From Carposina sasakii (Eukaryota > Arthropoda > Insecta > Lepidoptera > Carposinidae), in NCBI GenBank assembly GCA_014607495.2, contig CP053161.1, positions 7,201,115-7,265,114 on the forward strand: a stretch of DNA of 64,000 bases, given 5' to 3'. The notes under the pieces are model-generated. The model was not told the DNA's origin and did not search any database. It saw only the letters and a list, made by a program, of their open reading frames with translations. A program made the position numbers and the translations under genes. Below, one piece after another: positions 44,726-55,472 of this stretch (positions within the stretch are counted from its first letter, which is position 1; each line of letters starts with the position of its first letter).

Positions 44726-46060
44726 ATGATTTTAATTTTAAGCTTACTGTTAAGTATACATAATGTTTACGGGAACACACCACAGTGTTCTGTGGCAGAT
44801 ATAAAGAGCCTGCTGGAAGGATGTGATCGGCTCGTGGGGGTTAATGTGACGAGCGCAGGGGGGACGATGGTGAACGATCACAACTGTGACGTCTTGCTGC
44901 CGAAGCAAGTGTTTAATGATGAGCCGTTGTTCCAATATGCGCTTGCTGATTCGGTAAGTTGTTTTGTGCTGTTGTAGAAGGTTCCAGAATTTTTCATCAA
45001 TCATTATCAATATTATACTTACCAAAATGTATTGATATGTATATGCTCATCTACCTTAATTGATAAAAAAATTAATTAAATTTTTCAGAAAAAGTTTTAC
45101 ACAATTATCTTGATAGATCCAGATGCACCCCCGCAGGTGGAGGGTGAATTCTATTTGCATATGCTGAAATCAAACGTTCCGGTAAGTGCATGAAGTCCCT
45201 ATTATCAGATACAAAATAATAATGCCTTGGAAAATAATACTTAAAATGCTTAATTATTAGTAAATACCTACACAATTTCCTCAAAATTCACTCAACCATT
45301 CAAATGTAAGTAGGTACCTAAAACTTACTTCGTCACAGTGCGAATCTACCATGTTTATAAACATTCGCTGCAAAAAGAAAGTAGGCACAAGCAATTAATA
45401 GCTTACAATCAATCGTGTGATTTGGATATGATGTTAGTTCCTACTTTTTAACTAACGTTTCAATATACGTAAGTGTATTTCTCGTGTTACCTGTCATTGC
45501 TTTTTACAGGGGGTAGCTTTAAAAGCTAAGGAGAGCAGCAAGACGGTCGGAATCGATTATCGAGGTAGGTATAGCAATCAAATTTAGATCTATTTCGATG
45601 CAAATAACTAACCTTTCTTCCTGTACTTCCTGTGCTGATACGGGTCTTCACTAGATCATCAACTGCATCTATTTTCGTTAATGTCGGAAGTGTAGACTAA
45701 GGTACTCCGGCATTTTATCAGGCGATAAACTAGCTTTCTCGAAGGTTCTCGTGCAACATCTCAACAATACAGGTCTACGATTGAGTCAAAGTTGCTCCAA
45801 ATGAGCGAATATTGATTGTAATACGAAAATAATACATATGCATTCATCCCTCTTTTAACTTTTCAGGCTACAAGCCCCCAACGCCACCTCGCGGTACAGG
45901 CCCGCACCGCTACGTAGTATTGTTGTATGAACAAGGAGACGGCAACAACTTTTTGCCGAACGTGCCGACTAGTCGTAGTCGGTTTAAGCTCTCCGACTGG
46001 CTTCGAGGCAAGAACTTGTGCGGCCCAGTCGCTGGCACTCAGTTCCGATCGCAATTCTAG
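44726..46060 (+). CDS. Secreted phosphatidylethanolamine-binding protein (PEBP) family, 4 exons
   Basis: Exons 44726-44953, 45089-45181, 45510-45564 and 45867-46060 join to 189 codons with GT/AG introns (phases 0, 0, 1). Residues 1-16 form a signal peptide ending VYG, so the protein is probably secreted. The two PEBP signatures are present: ILIDPDAP (83-90) and PPRGTGPHRYV (132-142), followed by LLYEQ. Asp86, His139 and Tyr141 of the anion pocket are kept. The usual His-Trp/His-His after signature 1 is replaced by EFYLH (95-100, with G94 before it). Extra cysteines (21, 33, 54, 177) and a possible glycosylation site at Asn40 fit an extracellular protein. The family binds phospholipids or inhibits kinases and proteases; insect secreted members (OV-16/antennal protein 5-like) have no settled role. 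AATAAA at 46166-46171 is the likely polyadenylation signal. Confidence 0.9.
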
Positions 46061-46642
46061 ATGGCCCTAGTTGTATCAATTTTGTAACCGATAGCACACC
46101 TACGTATGTACTTACCTACTTACTTAGAACATTACAAGTTTTCTGTAAAATGTGAAGGATATTGTAATAAAAATACGTTCGTAATGAAATATAATAAAAT
46201 CGAATTTTAGTATCCTGCTGCATACATATCACACTTATTTATTATGTTTAATAGCAAAGATAATTATAAACAGATTTATTTATTTGGAGCTACTATATAT
46301 ACTATATAACTATACATACATTACGGTCACCTACTTTTTATCATCCCATTTACCTACAGTAATTATTTGAACTGACGCTATATTCAGCACTTTTTTGGAA
46401 TAAGATACCTACTTATTAGCAGAAGATAGGTACTCCTAATGTTTCGCACATAAATTTTAAAGTTAACAGATTTCGTTACCTTACGTGGTTTATCTCACCC
46501 CAACTAATATCAATAATGCGAATATAAGTTTGTTTGTTACCTCATCACGCTTTATTTACTCTACCAATCTTACCGAAATTTCGGGCTTAGTAGTCGATTC
46601 GCACGAAATTTGTTCGCACGAACGTGCCAAACGTCCCCTTTC
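46061..46642. other. 3' flank of the PEBP-like gene
   Basis: Contains the AATAAA at 46166 and otherwise nothing supportable. Confidence 0.4.
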
Positions 46643-46806
46643 ACCACTAAAAGGAACCTATTTCCAAAATTTGAGAATCGAAATCACATGTTTATTTTCA
46701 AGATTGTATAAACATTCCTGAGTTGTTTAGCAATCCTCCATACTATCTGGAAAAATAAACATGTGATTTCGAGTCTCAAATTTTGTGGGTAGGTTCCTTT
46801 TAGTGG
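46643..46806. repeat. 164-bp MITE with long inverted arms
   Basis: The left arm CCACTAAAAGGAACCTA...AAATTTGAGAATCGAAATCA is inverted at the right, ending GGTTCCTTTTAGTGG. The arms of about 60 bp flank a short core. No target duplication is clear. Confidence 0.75.
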
Positions 46807-46860
46807 GCTATTTACATAGCTTTTCGCTTAACATACCTCTTTTGTTACACCCTGTATACA

Positions 46861-47400
46861 TGGGCCAAACAATTACTAGTGGCCCGGTGCCGCGGTGGGG
46901 CCGGAAGCGCTTCCCTTGTCAACACCACTGGTGACCCCTGTGAACTGGACATACGCAACCTTCAGCCTTCAGGAACTTCATCATCATCGCAGCACTCCGC
47001 AACAAGGTATCATCACAGCAGCATCACCTCTCCTCTCTCTCTCTACTCTCACGAGAGCAGCAACAGCACGCCAGCAGCCAGCAGATTTATAAGAAGCCGC
47101 CATGACAGCTTCCTGGACCTGTTAGCAACGCACACATGCAACGGCACCACGGCACGACATGTTCCCAGTTCACGCGCAGACCAGAACACATCAGCCGCAA
47201 CACGTTCCCAGTCGCCTCAAAGACTAGAACGCATCGCCTGCAACACGTTCCCAGTTGAATTTCGGCGAATTTTGGTTCTCTCTACATCGCTCTACCTAGG
47301 TACCTACTGGAGCTTTTTTGGACTACATAAGAAATGCACGTTTACGAGTACCTATAATATAAGAAAACCAAATGTGTAATTAATGCATGTCTGATTCTAG
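46861..47400 (+). other. GC-rich open segment, probable repeat
   Basis: A 166-codon open frame (46879-47379), Ser/Thr/Arg-rich and without a recognisable domain, with a second open frame beside it at 46895-47092. The base composition (near 50% GC, CAGCAGCA-rich) is unlike the surroundings. Internal near-repeats of CACGTTCCCAGT (about 47160, 47200, 47245) suggest degenerate tandem structure. I read it as transposon-derived rather than a host gene, with low certainty. Confidence 0.35.
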
Positions 47401-47429
47401 GTTACCTATGTTACTATGATTAGGTACCA

Positions 47430-47605
47430 CCATGTCTGCCCGTGGTATTAGAGGCAATATAGACCAAAAATCATACTGCGTTTACCAACCCGCGTGCCCA
47501 GCGTGGTGACTATGGGTAAAACCCCCTAACCGCAGTAGTCTTGTAGCCTGGGGGAGGGCTCTACATCCAGCAGTGGACTATGTACAATCGGCTGATGCAT
47601 TTGTT
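47430..47605 (+). repeat. LINE 3'-tail fragment
   Basis: Contains CTGCGTTTACCAACCCGC, GCCCAGCGTGGTGACTATGG and CCAGCAGTGGACTATG, the 3' end of a LINE family that is very common in Lepidoptera. Confidence 0.75.
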
Positions 47606-47733
47606 GTCTGTATGTTACGTTCTGTATAAGTAGGTACTTCATTCTTATATAAAGAAAATAAAGGAGTAGGTAGGTCTCGCGTCTTTACATTATCAATTTT
47701 GTAAAATAAAGAATCAGCCTGTAAGTATACTTC

Positions 47734-47801
47734 AAGAGATTTTAATAGTTTTACAAATGTAGAGCAATTTGCTAATATTCAATAAGATGCGCTATAATTC
47801 T
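47734..47801 (+). repeat. 68-bp direct repeat, copy 1
   Basis: Starts AAGAGATTTTAATAGTTT and ends GCGCTATAATTCT. It is identical to 49465-49532, 1.73 kb downstream in the same orientation. Confidence 0.9.
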
Positions 47802-48129
47802 TTTCTTTAATACCTCTATAAAACGAACACGACCACCCGAGGCAGGCCGCATTCCGAGAAACGCTTGTGACATGACCAGCTTTTAAGTGCCAACATTATT
47901 GTATTTCGGGTTGTATATTGCCACCCAGGTATACGTAAACGGGTAAGCTGTTTTATATTGTCCAGTAATATAAATTATTTCATAGTATGAGATATCCAAA
48001 CTTGCGGTTAAAATTGAAGTTTTTTTCAAAACCTGAAGTCTGTAGTAAAATGTGTTTTTTTTAGGTTTCCAGGAAAGTAAAAATCCGTGCGCGTTACAGA
48101 TCAAGCAGTACCTATGTGCTTATAAATAA

Positions 48130-48915
48130 ACTAGTGGACGCCCGCGACTCCGTCCGCGTGGACTACAGAAAAAATAAAAAGTAGCCTATATGTTAAGTGT
48201 AAAAAGTAGCCTATATGTTATCGCGGTTGTCGTAAAAAATTAATTCACGTTTGTCCCCTTCCCGTGGGAATTTCGGGAAATCCGTTCCCAGTGCTTCCTC
48301 GGGGTCTAAACATATATGCTCAACTTCAGATTCACATGTTTAACCGTTTTCGTAAAAAATAAATAATTCCCGTTGGTCTCCTTCCCGTGGGAATTTCGGG
48401 AAATCCGTTCTAGCCTCGCAGTCCCTAATGAACATATATGCCCAATTTCAGCTTCATATGTATAGCGGTTTTCGTAAAAACTATGAATTCCCGTTTGTCC
48501 CCTTCCCGTGGGAATTTCGGGAAATCCGTTTTTAGTCCTCCCTCGCTGTCCCCAATGAACATATATGCCCGATTTCAGCTTCATATGTATAGCGGTTTTC
48601 GTACTATGAATTCCCGTTTGTCCCCTTCCGTGGGAATTTCGGGAAATCCGTTTTTAGTCCTCCCTCGCTGTCCCCAATGAACATATATGCCCGATTTCAG
48701 CTTCATATGTATAGCGGTTTTCGTAAAAAATATAGAATTCCCGTTGGTCGCCTTCCCGTGGGAATATCGGGAAATTCTTATAGCCTATGTTCATCCAGGT
48801 CCAATAAGGATTCTAACGGTGAAAGAATTTTTGAAATCGGTCCAGTAGTTTTCGAGCCTATTCATTACAACCAAACAAACAAAGTTTTCCTCTTTATAAT
48901 ATTAGTGTAGATTAA
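48130..48915 (+). repeat. Family G repeat with an internal minisatellite of about 122 bp
   Basis: Head ACTAGTGGACGCCCGCGACT at 48132. Five units follow, marked by TTCCCGTGGGAATTTCGGGA near 48260, 48383, 48504, 48627 and 48754. The tail is GAAATCGGTCCAGTAGTTTT, ending TTTATAATATTAGTGTAG. The units carry the inverted word CCCGTGGGAATTTCGGG. Units 3 and 4 are nearly identical. Confidence 0.85.
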
Positions 48916-49217
48916 TAGCGCGTGGGCCGCTGCGAGGGGAAGCGTCGCGTGCGCATCCCACGCACCGCTCGTGCCATTTTTCAACTCAATGAAACAAAAG
49001 GAACATGTTTACACTGTTATTTTAATTATAATATCGAATATTAATATTGTGACACGAATGGGTCTAAGATTATAAATATTATTTGTGTTACATAGGAACA
49101 TAGGAAAGAATAGGTCGAGACTCGCGTGAGACGTTTACAAGAAATAAATGGGAAATCTAACCTAACCTAACCTACCTGTATTATTTAATTTTGACCAATA
49201 ATGTGGCTGAGGTTTAA
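48916..49217. other. No gene; short TTAGG-like run
   Basis: 49157-49176 reads CTAACCTAACCTAACCTACC, about three insect-telomere-like units. Nothing else seen. Confidence 0.4.
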
Positions 49218-49434
49218 GGCTCCAGCACACCGGATGCGTATGCATGCACGTAAGTGTAGACGTAAACGTACCTCTGAGATTAATGTATAGAACTGTCACC
49301 GCTTGACGTCTATGCTTACGTCTACGCATACGCATCCGGTCTGCCCGTGCCTATACAGTTCCATACATTACAACTCAGAGGTACGTATACATCTACGCTT
49401 ACGTGCACGCATACGCATCCGGTGTGCTCGAGCC
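49218..49434. mobile_element. 217-bp MITE, ends GGCTCCAGCACACCGGATGC, TTTAA duplication
   Basis: The left tip GGCTCCAGCACACCGGATGC is inverted at the right (GCATCCGGTGTGCTCGAGCC). TTTAA flanks both sides (49213-49217 and 49435-49439). Inner inverted words (ACGTAAGTGTAGACGTA, CTCTGAG...CTCAGAG) allow the whole unit to fold. Confidence 0.85.
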
Positions 49435-49464
49435 TTTAATTGCGTACTTATTATATATTGGTAT

Positions 49465-49532
49465 GAAGAGATTTTAATAGTTTTACAAATGTAGAGCAAT
49501 TTGCTAATATTCAATAAGATGCGCTATAATTC
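49465..49532 (+). repeat. 68-bp direct repeat, copy 2
   Basis: Identical to 47734-47801. Flanks diverge at once on both sides. Confidence 0.9.
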
Positions 49533-51125
49533 TCAATACTTCTCTAATTTTCCTTCTCTACTAGTATACATGGGTGAAAAAGTATTTACTTCGACTTATA
49601 CATAATTATAATATAATTATACTTCTTAAAAGCTATAAGCATTTATTAAGCCTACTTAACTACTTACGAGTAGGTAGAAAATAAAATATTAAAAAAAAAC
49701 ATATAATTGGGGCATACTCAAACATTTCCAAAAAATCTTCAAACGTGGGATAAGGACATAAATAGATTGGAGATTCATTATTATACATTATCAAACCTTA
49801 GTTGAACTGAAATTCTCAATATAACACCTACATTTTATTTGTCTAAAAAGAAAATCATTTTATCTGAAAATATATCTTGATACCCACATTGTTGGCGCGT
49901 ATTGTTGTATCTATACTTTGCTCGAAAATAGATTTTTATAAAAACCCAATTCTATTTGTTCATATTTTTTTCTTAAGAAAACTGAACCTACCCACTTATC
50001 TACTTTCAAATGAAATATATTAAACCAAAACTATTAAAGCTTCCAAAAAAGAAGAATTCAAAGCAACAACAAAAAAACAACAGTAGGTATATTATGGTAT
50101 CTTACTCTTTAGTAGGTAGGTATATTACAGTTTTGCCTACCTCAAACATGATCAACAATATACCTACATAGAAAGAATAGTCGCAATGACCATTAGAATG
50201 AAATATGGATGTAAACAATCTTGCGGACATGCCAGTGTTAATCATCTGAGAGCGACGCCATTTACAATAATTATGAGCATTGATATTCACAATTCTTAGA
50301 AATCTAATTCTTTGATGATATATTAGTCATGAGTCCCGTCTATAAAAATAAACCTAGTACCTTCGTTTGCTAACTAGAATTACCAAACAGGAAGCTATTT
50401 TATGCTTCCTACTAAAAGCTTACTAAAGTCTTAGCTTTGCCACATACTTAATAATACCTTTATTATTTACACCTTTATATTTTTATATCATACATAATTA
50501 TTTGCATTGTAAATCAGTCACTCTTTTCCCAAAATTCTAAAATAAGATCTAAATACGAGTACGAAGATATACAGACGAACTTCGTTCTCACTAATAGAAA
50601 TTACCTAACCATTCGGAGCTTTCCTAAGAAAAATTAAATAAATATATTATGTTAAAAATAAATAGACAAGGAGATGCTAACTTACAGCCTACGTATTATC
50701 ACTATAATTTTGTGTTTTAGAAAAAAAAAACCTTTGCCAAACCTCTCAAAGCCTGTAAAGACCTCGGCAAACTACATTAAGTTTTCACCATGCGCACGAG
50801 TGACTTGAGCCTGCATTGAGTTAACTCGACGGACTGCGCCTTGTACATGTCATCACTCTAATTAACATATGTGTTGAAAGGTTAAAAAGACGAGTTGTAA
50901 ATTCTTCAGTAATGGCCGAGTATCGAGGTGTCATCACAGGTTTGTGCAGCGTAGTTCTTCGTAGGAGCACATATATCGTAAATGAGCTTTGACACTATGT
51001 CAGGGCTGCGATTATGTAAATTATATTCTAATTAAAGCTAAGTCTTATTAAAGAGCACCCGAAACCAGCAAGCATGTATGAAGAACATAATGAATGTGGT
51101 CATCCACATGCCGAAAGAGGTATGT
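49533..51125. other. No gene seen
   Basis: AT-rich. A GC-richer island at about 50767-50890 (CCATGCGCACGAGTGACTTG, CGACGGACTGCGCC) has no coding frame. Confidence 0.4.
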
Positions 51126-51215
51126 TTAGAACGTACTAAATGAAGATCTGTGGTCTCTGCCTATCCCTGTAGAACATAGGCGTTAGGTTATGTATGTAAA
51201 GCAAAGTCTAAAGTT
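51126..51215 (+). repeat. SINE/LINE tail fragment
   Basis: GGTCTCTGCCTATCCCTGTAG then GGTTATGTATGTAA resembles the tail seen at 30172-30230. Confidence 0.5.
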
Positions 51216-53879
51216 CAAACATAAAAAAATCGTAGATCAGTTATGTGCTGTGAATTTACAAATGTACCTATTTATAGAGTTTTACAAGTAAAAAGGAAAC
51301 CTAAATAACATGGCATAAAGTAAAATACTCAGCAGATATAATGATTTAATTAAATTTAGATAAAGGCATAAATAAAATGAACGGAACATAATAATATCCA
51401 AAACCTACCTTATCATAAACTATTTAATAAATAAGATTGTAAACCTGGTAGAAAGTTATTTAGGTACACCAGATACAATCTGTATAATTAGAGCTACCGG
51501 TATAGTTTTCAATTAAGAACCATTTATTTTAGTAGAAAGTATAAGCAGTTTGCTTACTATGGAAAAATTAATACAAAAGTTGGCAATAAGTTAAAGGAAT
51601 GGATCGTCGCAGTCATGCGGTTACCAGTCAGAAGAAATTACTTATAGAAATTAAATAGATATAGAGAAACTAAGAATTTATGTAAAATGGCATTTATAGC
51701 AACTAAAATCTTTTGATCGTCGCTGATACCGCAGTTTATATTTAGAACCCAACCCTAATGCACGAATAATCCAAATTGTAAAACCGGTTTAGCGTGTGCG
51801 AGGTGCGCCAGCGCAGCCGCTGACCGCACCGGAAATACTTGCGCGACGTGATATTTTACTTACATGTATTAATTAAATCGAATGGTTCCGAATTGACATG
51901 GAGAATGAAACCCGTCAAATTAGCGTTCACATCAAAAAAGTCTATGGATAACCACGATTGAAAAAAAAACAACAGATAAATAAATTAATCAAGATGTCAT
52001 AGAACATTTATTAATTTGCAACGCAACGTGGAGTTTGAAAGGTTAATTTTATTTACTCTTTTTCCATTTAAATGACAAACCTACATTTCTACAAACATCG
52101 AACTTTACACATCGCCATATTTCAACATTTATATCGCTCGTGGAAATGTTAATTCTTGCCAAATAATAGATTCGGATGTGGAAAGTCAGGTAGGGCTTCC
52201 TTCCGGCGACCCACGCGTGGCCCACGCACGCCCACAGACTAGAGTTGTATTAATCATAGGTAAGTGAAACGATTATTATTATACCGCTGGTCTTGATTAC
52301 CAAAGCTGCTAGATTTGTGAAATTGTGACAAAAGCTACGAAAATCTATGAAGTTGAGAAGGGTGGTTGTTGAGAACTTTCTTATAAATGCAACACAGTTT
52401 GCGAAACTACCATTCTTTGCATGAATTTCCAACTAAGAACTTCCGCGATTTTATTACCCGAAGAATGTTTCGGTATCTATGTTACAAAACACATGAAATA
52501 TGGTTGCAAGAAGTAAGATACAGTCAAACAGAAAGATCCTGAAGAAAATAGAGATAAGTATTTACATATTAGATAAGGTACTTAGGTAGGTAGCATAAAC
52601 TTACTTATGTATAGAAAAGTGTCAGACAGAATATGTCGACTTCAGATAATTCATCTGAATCCATAACTAATAACTCCTTAAGGTTTCTACTGTGACTGGG
52701 GCAAGTCCTGCTATCCCGCTGTGCAACTAAATATGCCGTTATTTACTGTTTATTGCTTATTGTCAAGTGAATTTGTGCTATAAGGTCGGACAACTAAGTG
52801 CTTTTCGTGATAATGATGGTAATACAAGATGCATGTTACTTGCAGCCAGTGGACTTGTACTGTCACAACAAATTACTTGTCTATAAATACAATGACTGCT
52901 ATGGTTCAGGTCTGTATTTTCCATCAATTTTTTTGTGTTTGTTCATTCAAATCTTTATAAATTATGTCATAGTATAATAATGCTGGCTACAATGATATTC
53001 AAGCAATTCAGTAGACTTATATCTGCTAATTAACTGGATAAGACGTCATAACTTCAGTATCAGGTTAATCAAATTCGAAGTCAGGTTTAAAAGTATAACT
53101 CAAAAAACGAGATGTAGAATAGGCAGAGTAAATAAGCAACTTGTATCCGCCTAAATACTATGTAGCATCCATTCTACTATTATGCACATGCAAACTATGC
53201 GAGTAGTTTACTAGTCCCAGCAAAAGCTCGTGTCACATGTCTCGTGTACATGCACCAAAAGTGCGTTAGTTACCAAAGGTCCCAAATGCAGTCATCGCCA
53301 AATACAGAGCCAGTTGTTTCTCAATGGGCAACATAACTGCGACTACGTCATAGTTAAATCTGAACGAAGGCTAACCTGGAGGCGTTAACAGTGCCGAAGC
53401 AATTAAATAAATTAATTATTTCCTTTTAAATTTGTTTTGAATAAATTACTTAGCGCTGGTTTAGACAAGGCAGCTTGCATGCAGCTTGAAATTAGAGGGT
53501 GGTTTGTGAACATGATATAGTTTATAGTAGTACCTAGCTAGCTAGATATCTTGCATAGCAGCAGTAACTTGATGTGTTATTTAGATAAAAATATCGGTCA
53601 TAACTTTTTTCTCTACATAAGCAAAACAATATCGAGAAACAATACAAGAAGAGATCCATTGAACCAAACGAATACTATATCGAAGGGATAAATAAGTACC
53701 TAAATAAAGCAAAGCCTCCGGCTTCTGTTACTATACCCGACCCAGTAGTTACATAATCCAATGTACCTACAGAAAACAAACCCAATTTGCATTCGCTCAG
53801 ATACGCAAGATACGAATCTCTCTTGTGCAAATCTAAATTACAAAGGTCTCGCTAATCTATTAACCAATATCTCTGGTGT
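51216..53879. other. No gene or clear repeat seen
   Basis: GC-richer islands occur at about 51785-51850 and 52185-52240 (GACCCACGCGTGGCCCACGC). No open frames of note. Confidence 0.4.
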
Positions 53880-54130
53880 GCGTTGACATTTTCCATTAGC
53901 AAGGTTGGCCGATTGGCCGTGACATGGCCAGCGTCGTGCGTACGGAACGTTCATTGATAAAAATTCGCCCACACGTTGGCTGCACGGCTCCATTCACCGG
54001 CGCCGCTGGTTGCGCAAGCTCGGAGTCGTCCCGACTCACGCGCAACCTTCCAAGCCTTCCGCAACTGTTATTTCGCTCGTTTCGACACTTTGTTAGCAGA
54101 CGTTGCATAGCGACAATACATATTGCTGTA
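53880..54130. other. GC-rich island without a credible gene
   Basis: Frames are open on both strands (53924-54184 plus, 53896-54108 minus) but neither has a domain, and codon choice looks random. It could be a regulatory island or an unseen repeat. Confidence 0.35.
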
Positions 54131-55185
54131 ATGGCTAAGCAATCTGGAATAATTAGTGGAGTTGGTCGTATCTATTGTAATTGAGTTTAGATTAGTTTCA
54201 AATTATCAATTGGTTTAATTGGTACATGCCTGTTTAATTGTTTAATAAGTACCTAGCTAATTTACAGACAGCGACCAGCGTTTCACCCTTATAAAAAGTA
54301 CCTAACATACAGGATGTGGATGACAGCCAGGCAAATACTGAAACACTGAACAAGTATCATTGTGTTAAGCTATAATATCAGTGTTATTACTCGCAGGAAA
54401 TGTATTTTTAATTTGATTATCAGTAATCTTTGCTCTCCGCGGCAATTGTATCGGGCGATCCTGTGACTAATTAAATGGGCTTATTGGTTATTGTGTGACA
54501 CATTGTTGTTTTTTGGATCACTTGTGACTCTTCATTAGGGTTGATAAGTGATTTGAACTTTTTTGAGGGCAACTTATTTTTTTTAAATCATCTTTTGGTT
54601 AAAAATTTATTTTTATTTAAGTCATTATCTAAGGCCTAATTAAACGACCCAAACAATTTTGTCCTGAAAATATTTAAAAAATCGGAAAATTTTGGAATAT
54701 TCCTGCGAAACTTTTCAGTGTTTTCTGCCTCAGAATCATGGTCTGAAGTCATGGTATCAATATTTGCCTAGCTTTCACAAACACCCTGTATATCTGTCTA
54801 TCAATCCCTATATCTTTATTACATCTGCCCATAAGGCGATTATTGTTAGGTTGTACCATAATAATGGTATTGAGAATAAATAATTTCTTTTATTTTAAGA
54901 GCATGCCTACCTTGATAGGTCTTACTGAATGTACGAGTATATCATGATGCATACATAAGTACATAACCTAACCTTGCAACACATAAAAATCTGATTTTAT
55001 GTAGCTTTCATTTCATTAACTTTAATTGAATAAAATTTTAAAAATCTTTATTCAAAAACCAAATAACCGATTCAATGTAAAAGTTAACATTTGAATGCTT
55101 TAATCCAGCAATACGAGTAAGAGCACATTTACATGTTCGAAAAGTAAAATAATGCAGTGAGTCTGCTGGCCTGCTTAAGCAGACC
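54131..55185. other. No gene seen
   Basis: 54430-54540 is a GC-richer patch with AATTAAATGG and TTGGTTATTG words. CACCCTGTATATC at 54782-54794 is a lone family A end. Confidence 0.4.
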
Positions 55186-55472
55186 TGCACCCGTATGATG
55201 AATTTGGTGAGAGCGAGATGTCTCACATTTAAACGTCAAATTCACAGAGCTATAAACAACTAGAAACAAATGTATGTACTCTGCATATAAAAAATAGACT
55301 TAAGAATTAGAATAGACACGAGCCAGGATTGAATGAATTAGGGCTGCTATAAGAGGTTTGCAACCTTTTTGCACACCAAGTGGAAACACTTGCCTTGTCT
55401 AGTTCTGTGGATTTGACGTTTAAAAGTGAGACATCTCGCTCTCACCAAATTCATCATACGGGTGCTGGTCGC
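55186..55472. repeat. Inverted repeat with 70-75-bp arms
   Basis: The left arm (about 55186-55255, GCACCCGTATGATGAATTTG) and right arm (about 55393-55470) are inverted with few mismatches. They flank about 135 bp. The adjacent open frame 55380-55664, and another at 55642-55857, are unrecognised. Together they could be a transposon fragment. Confidence 0.65.

Noticed and set aside
48240..48790. Regular repeats that superficially resemble a CRISPR array
   Set aside because: The units are about 122 bp and tandem without distinct spacers, in a eukaryotic repeat. It is a minisatellite.
47734..49532. The 68-bp direct repeats as LTRs of one element
   Set aside because: They are far too short, with no primer-binding site, polypurine tract or gag/pol between them.
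53924..54184. An 86-codon GC-rich frame as a host gene
   Set aside because: Both strands are open in the same place, there is no domain, and no splice or start context supports it.
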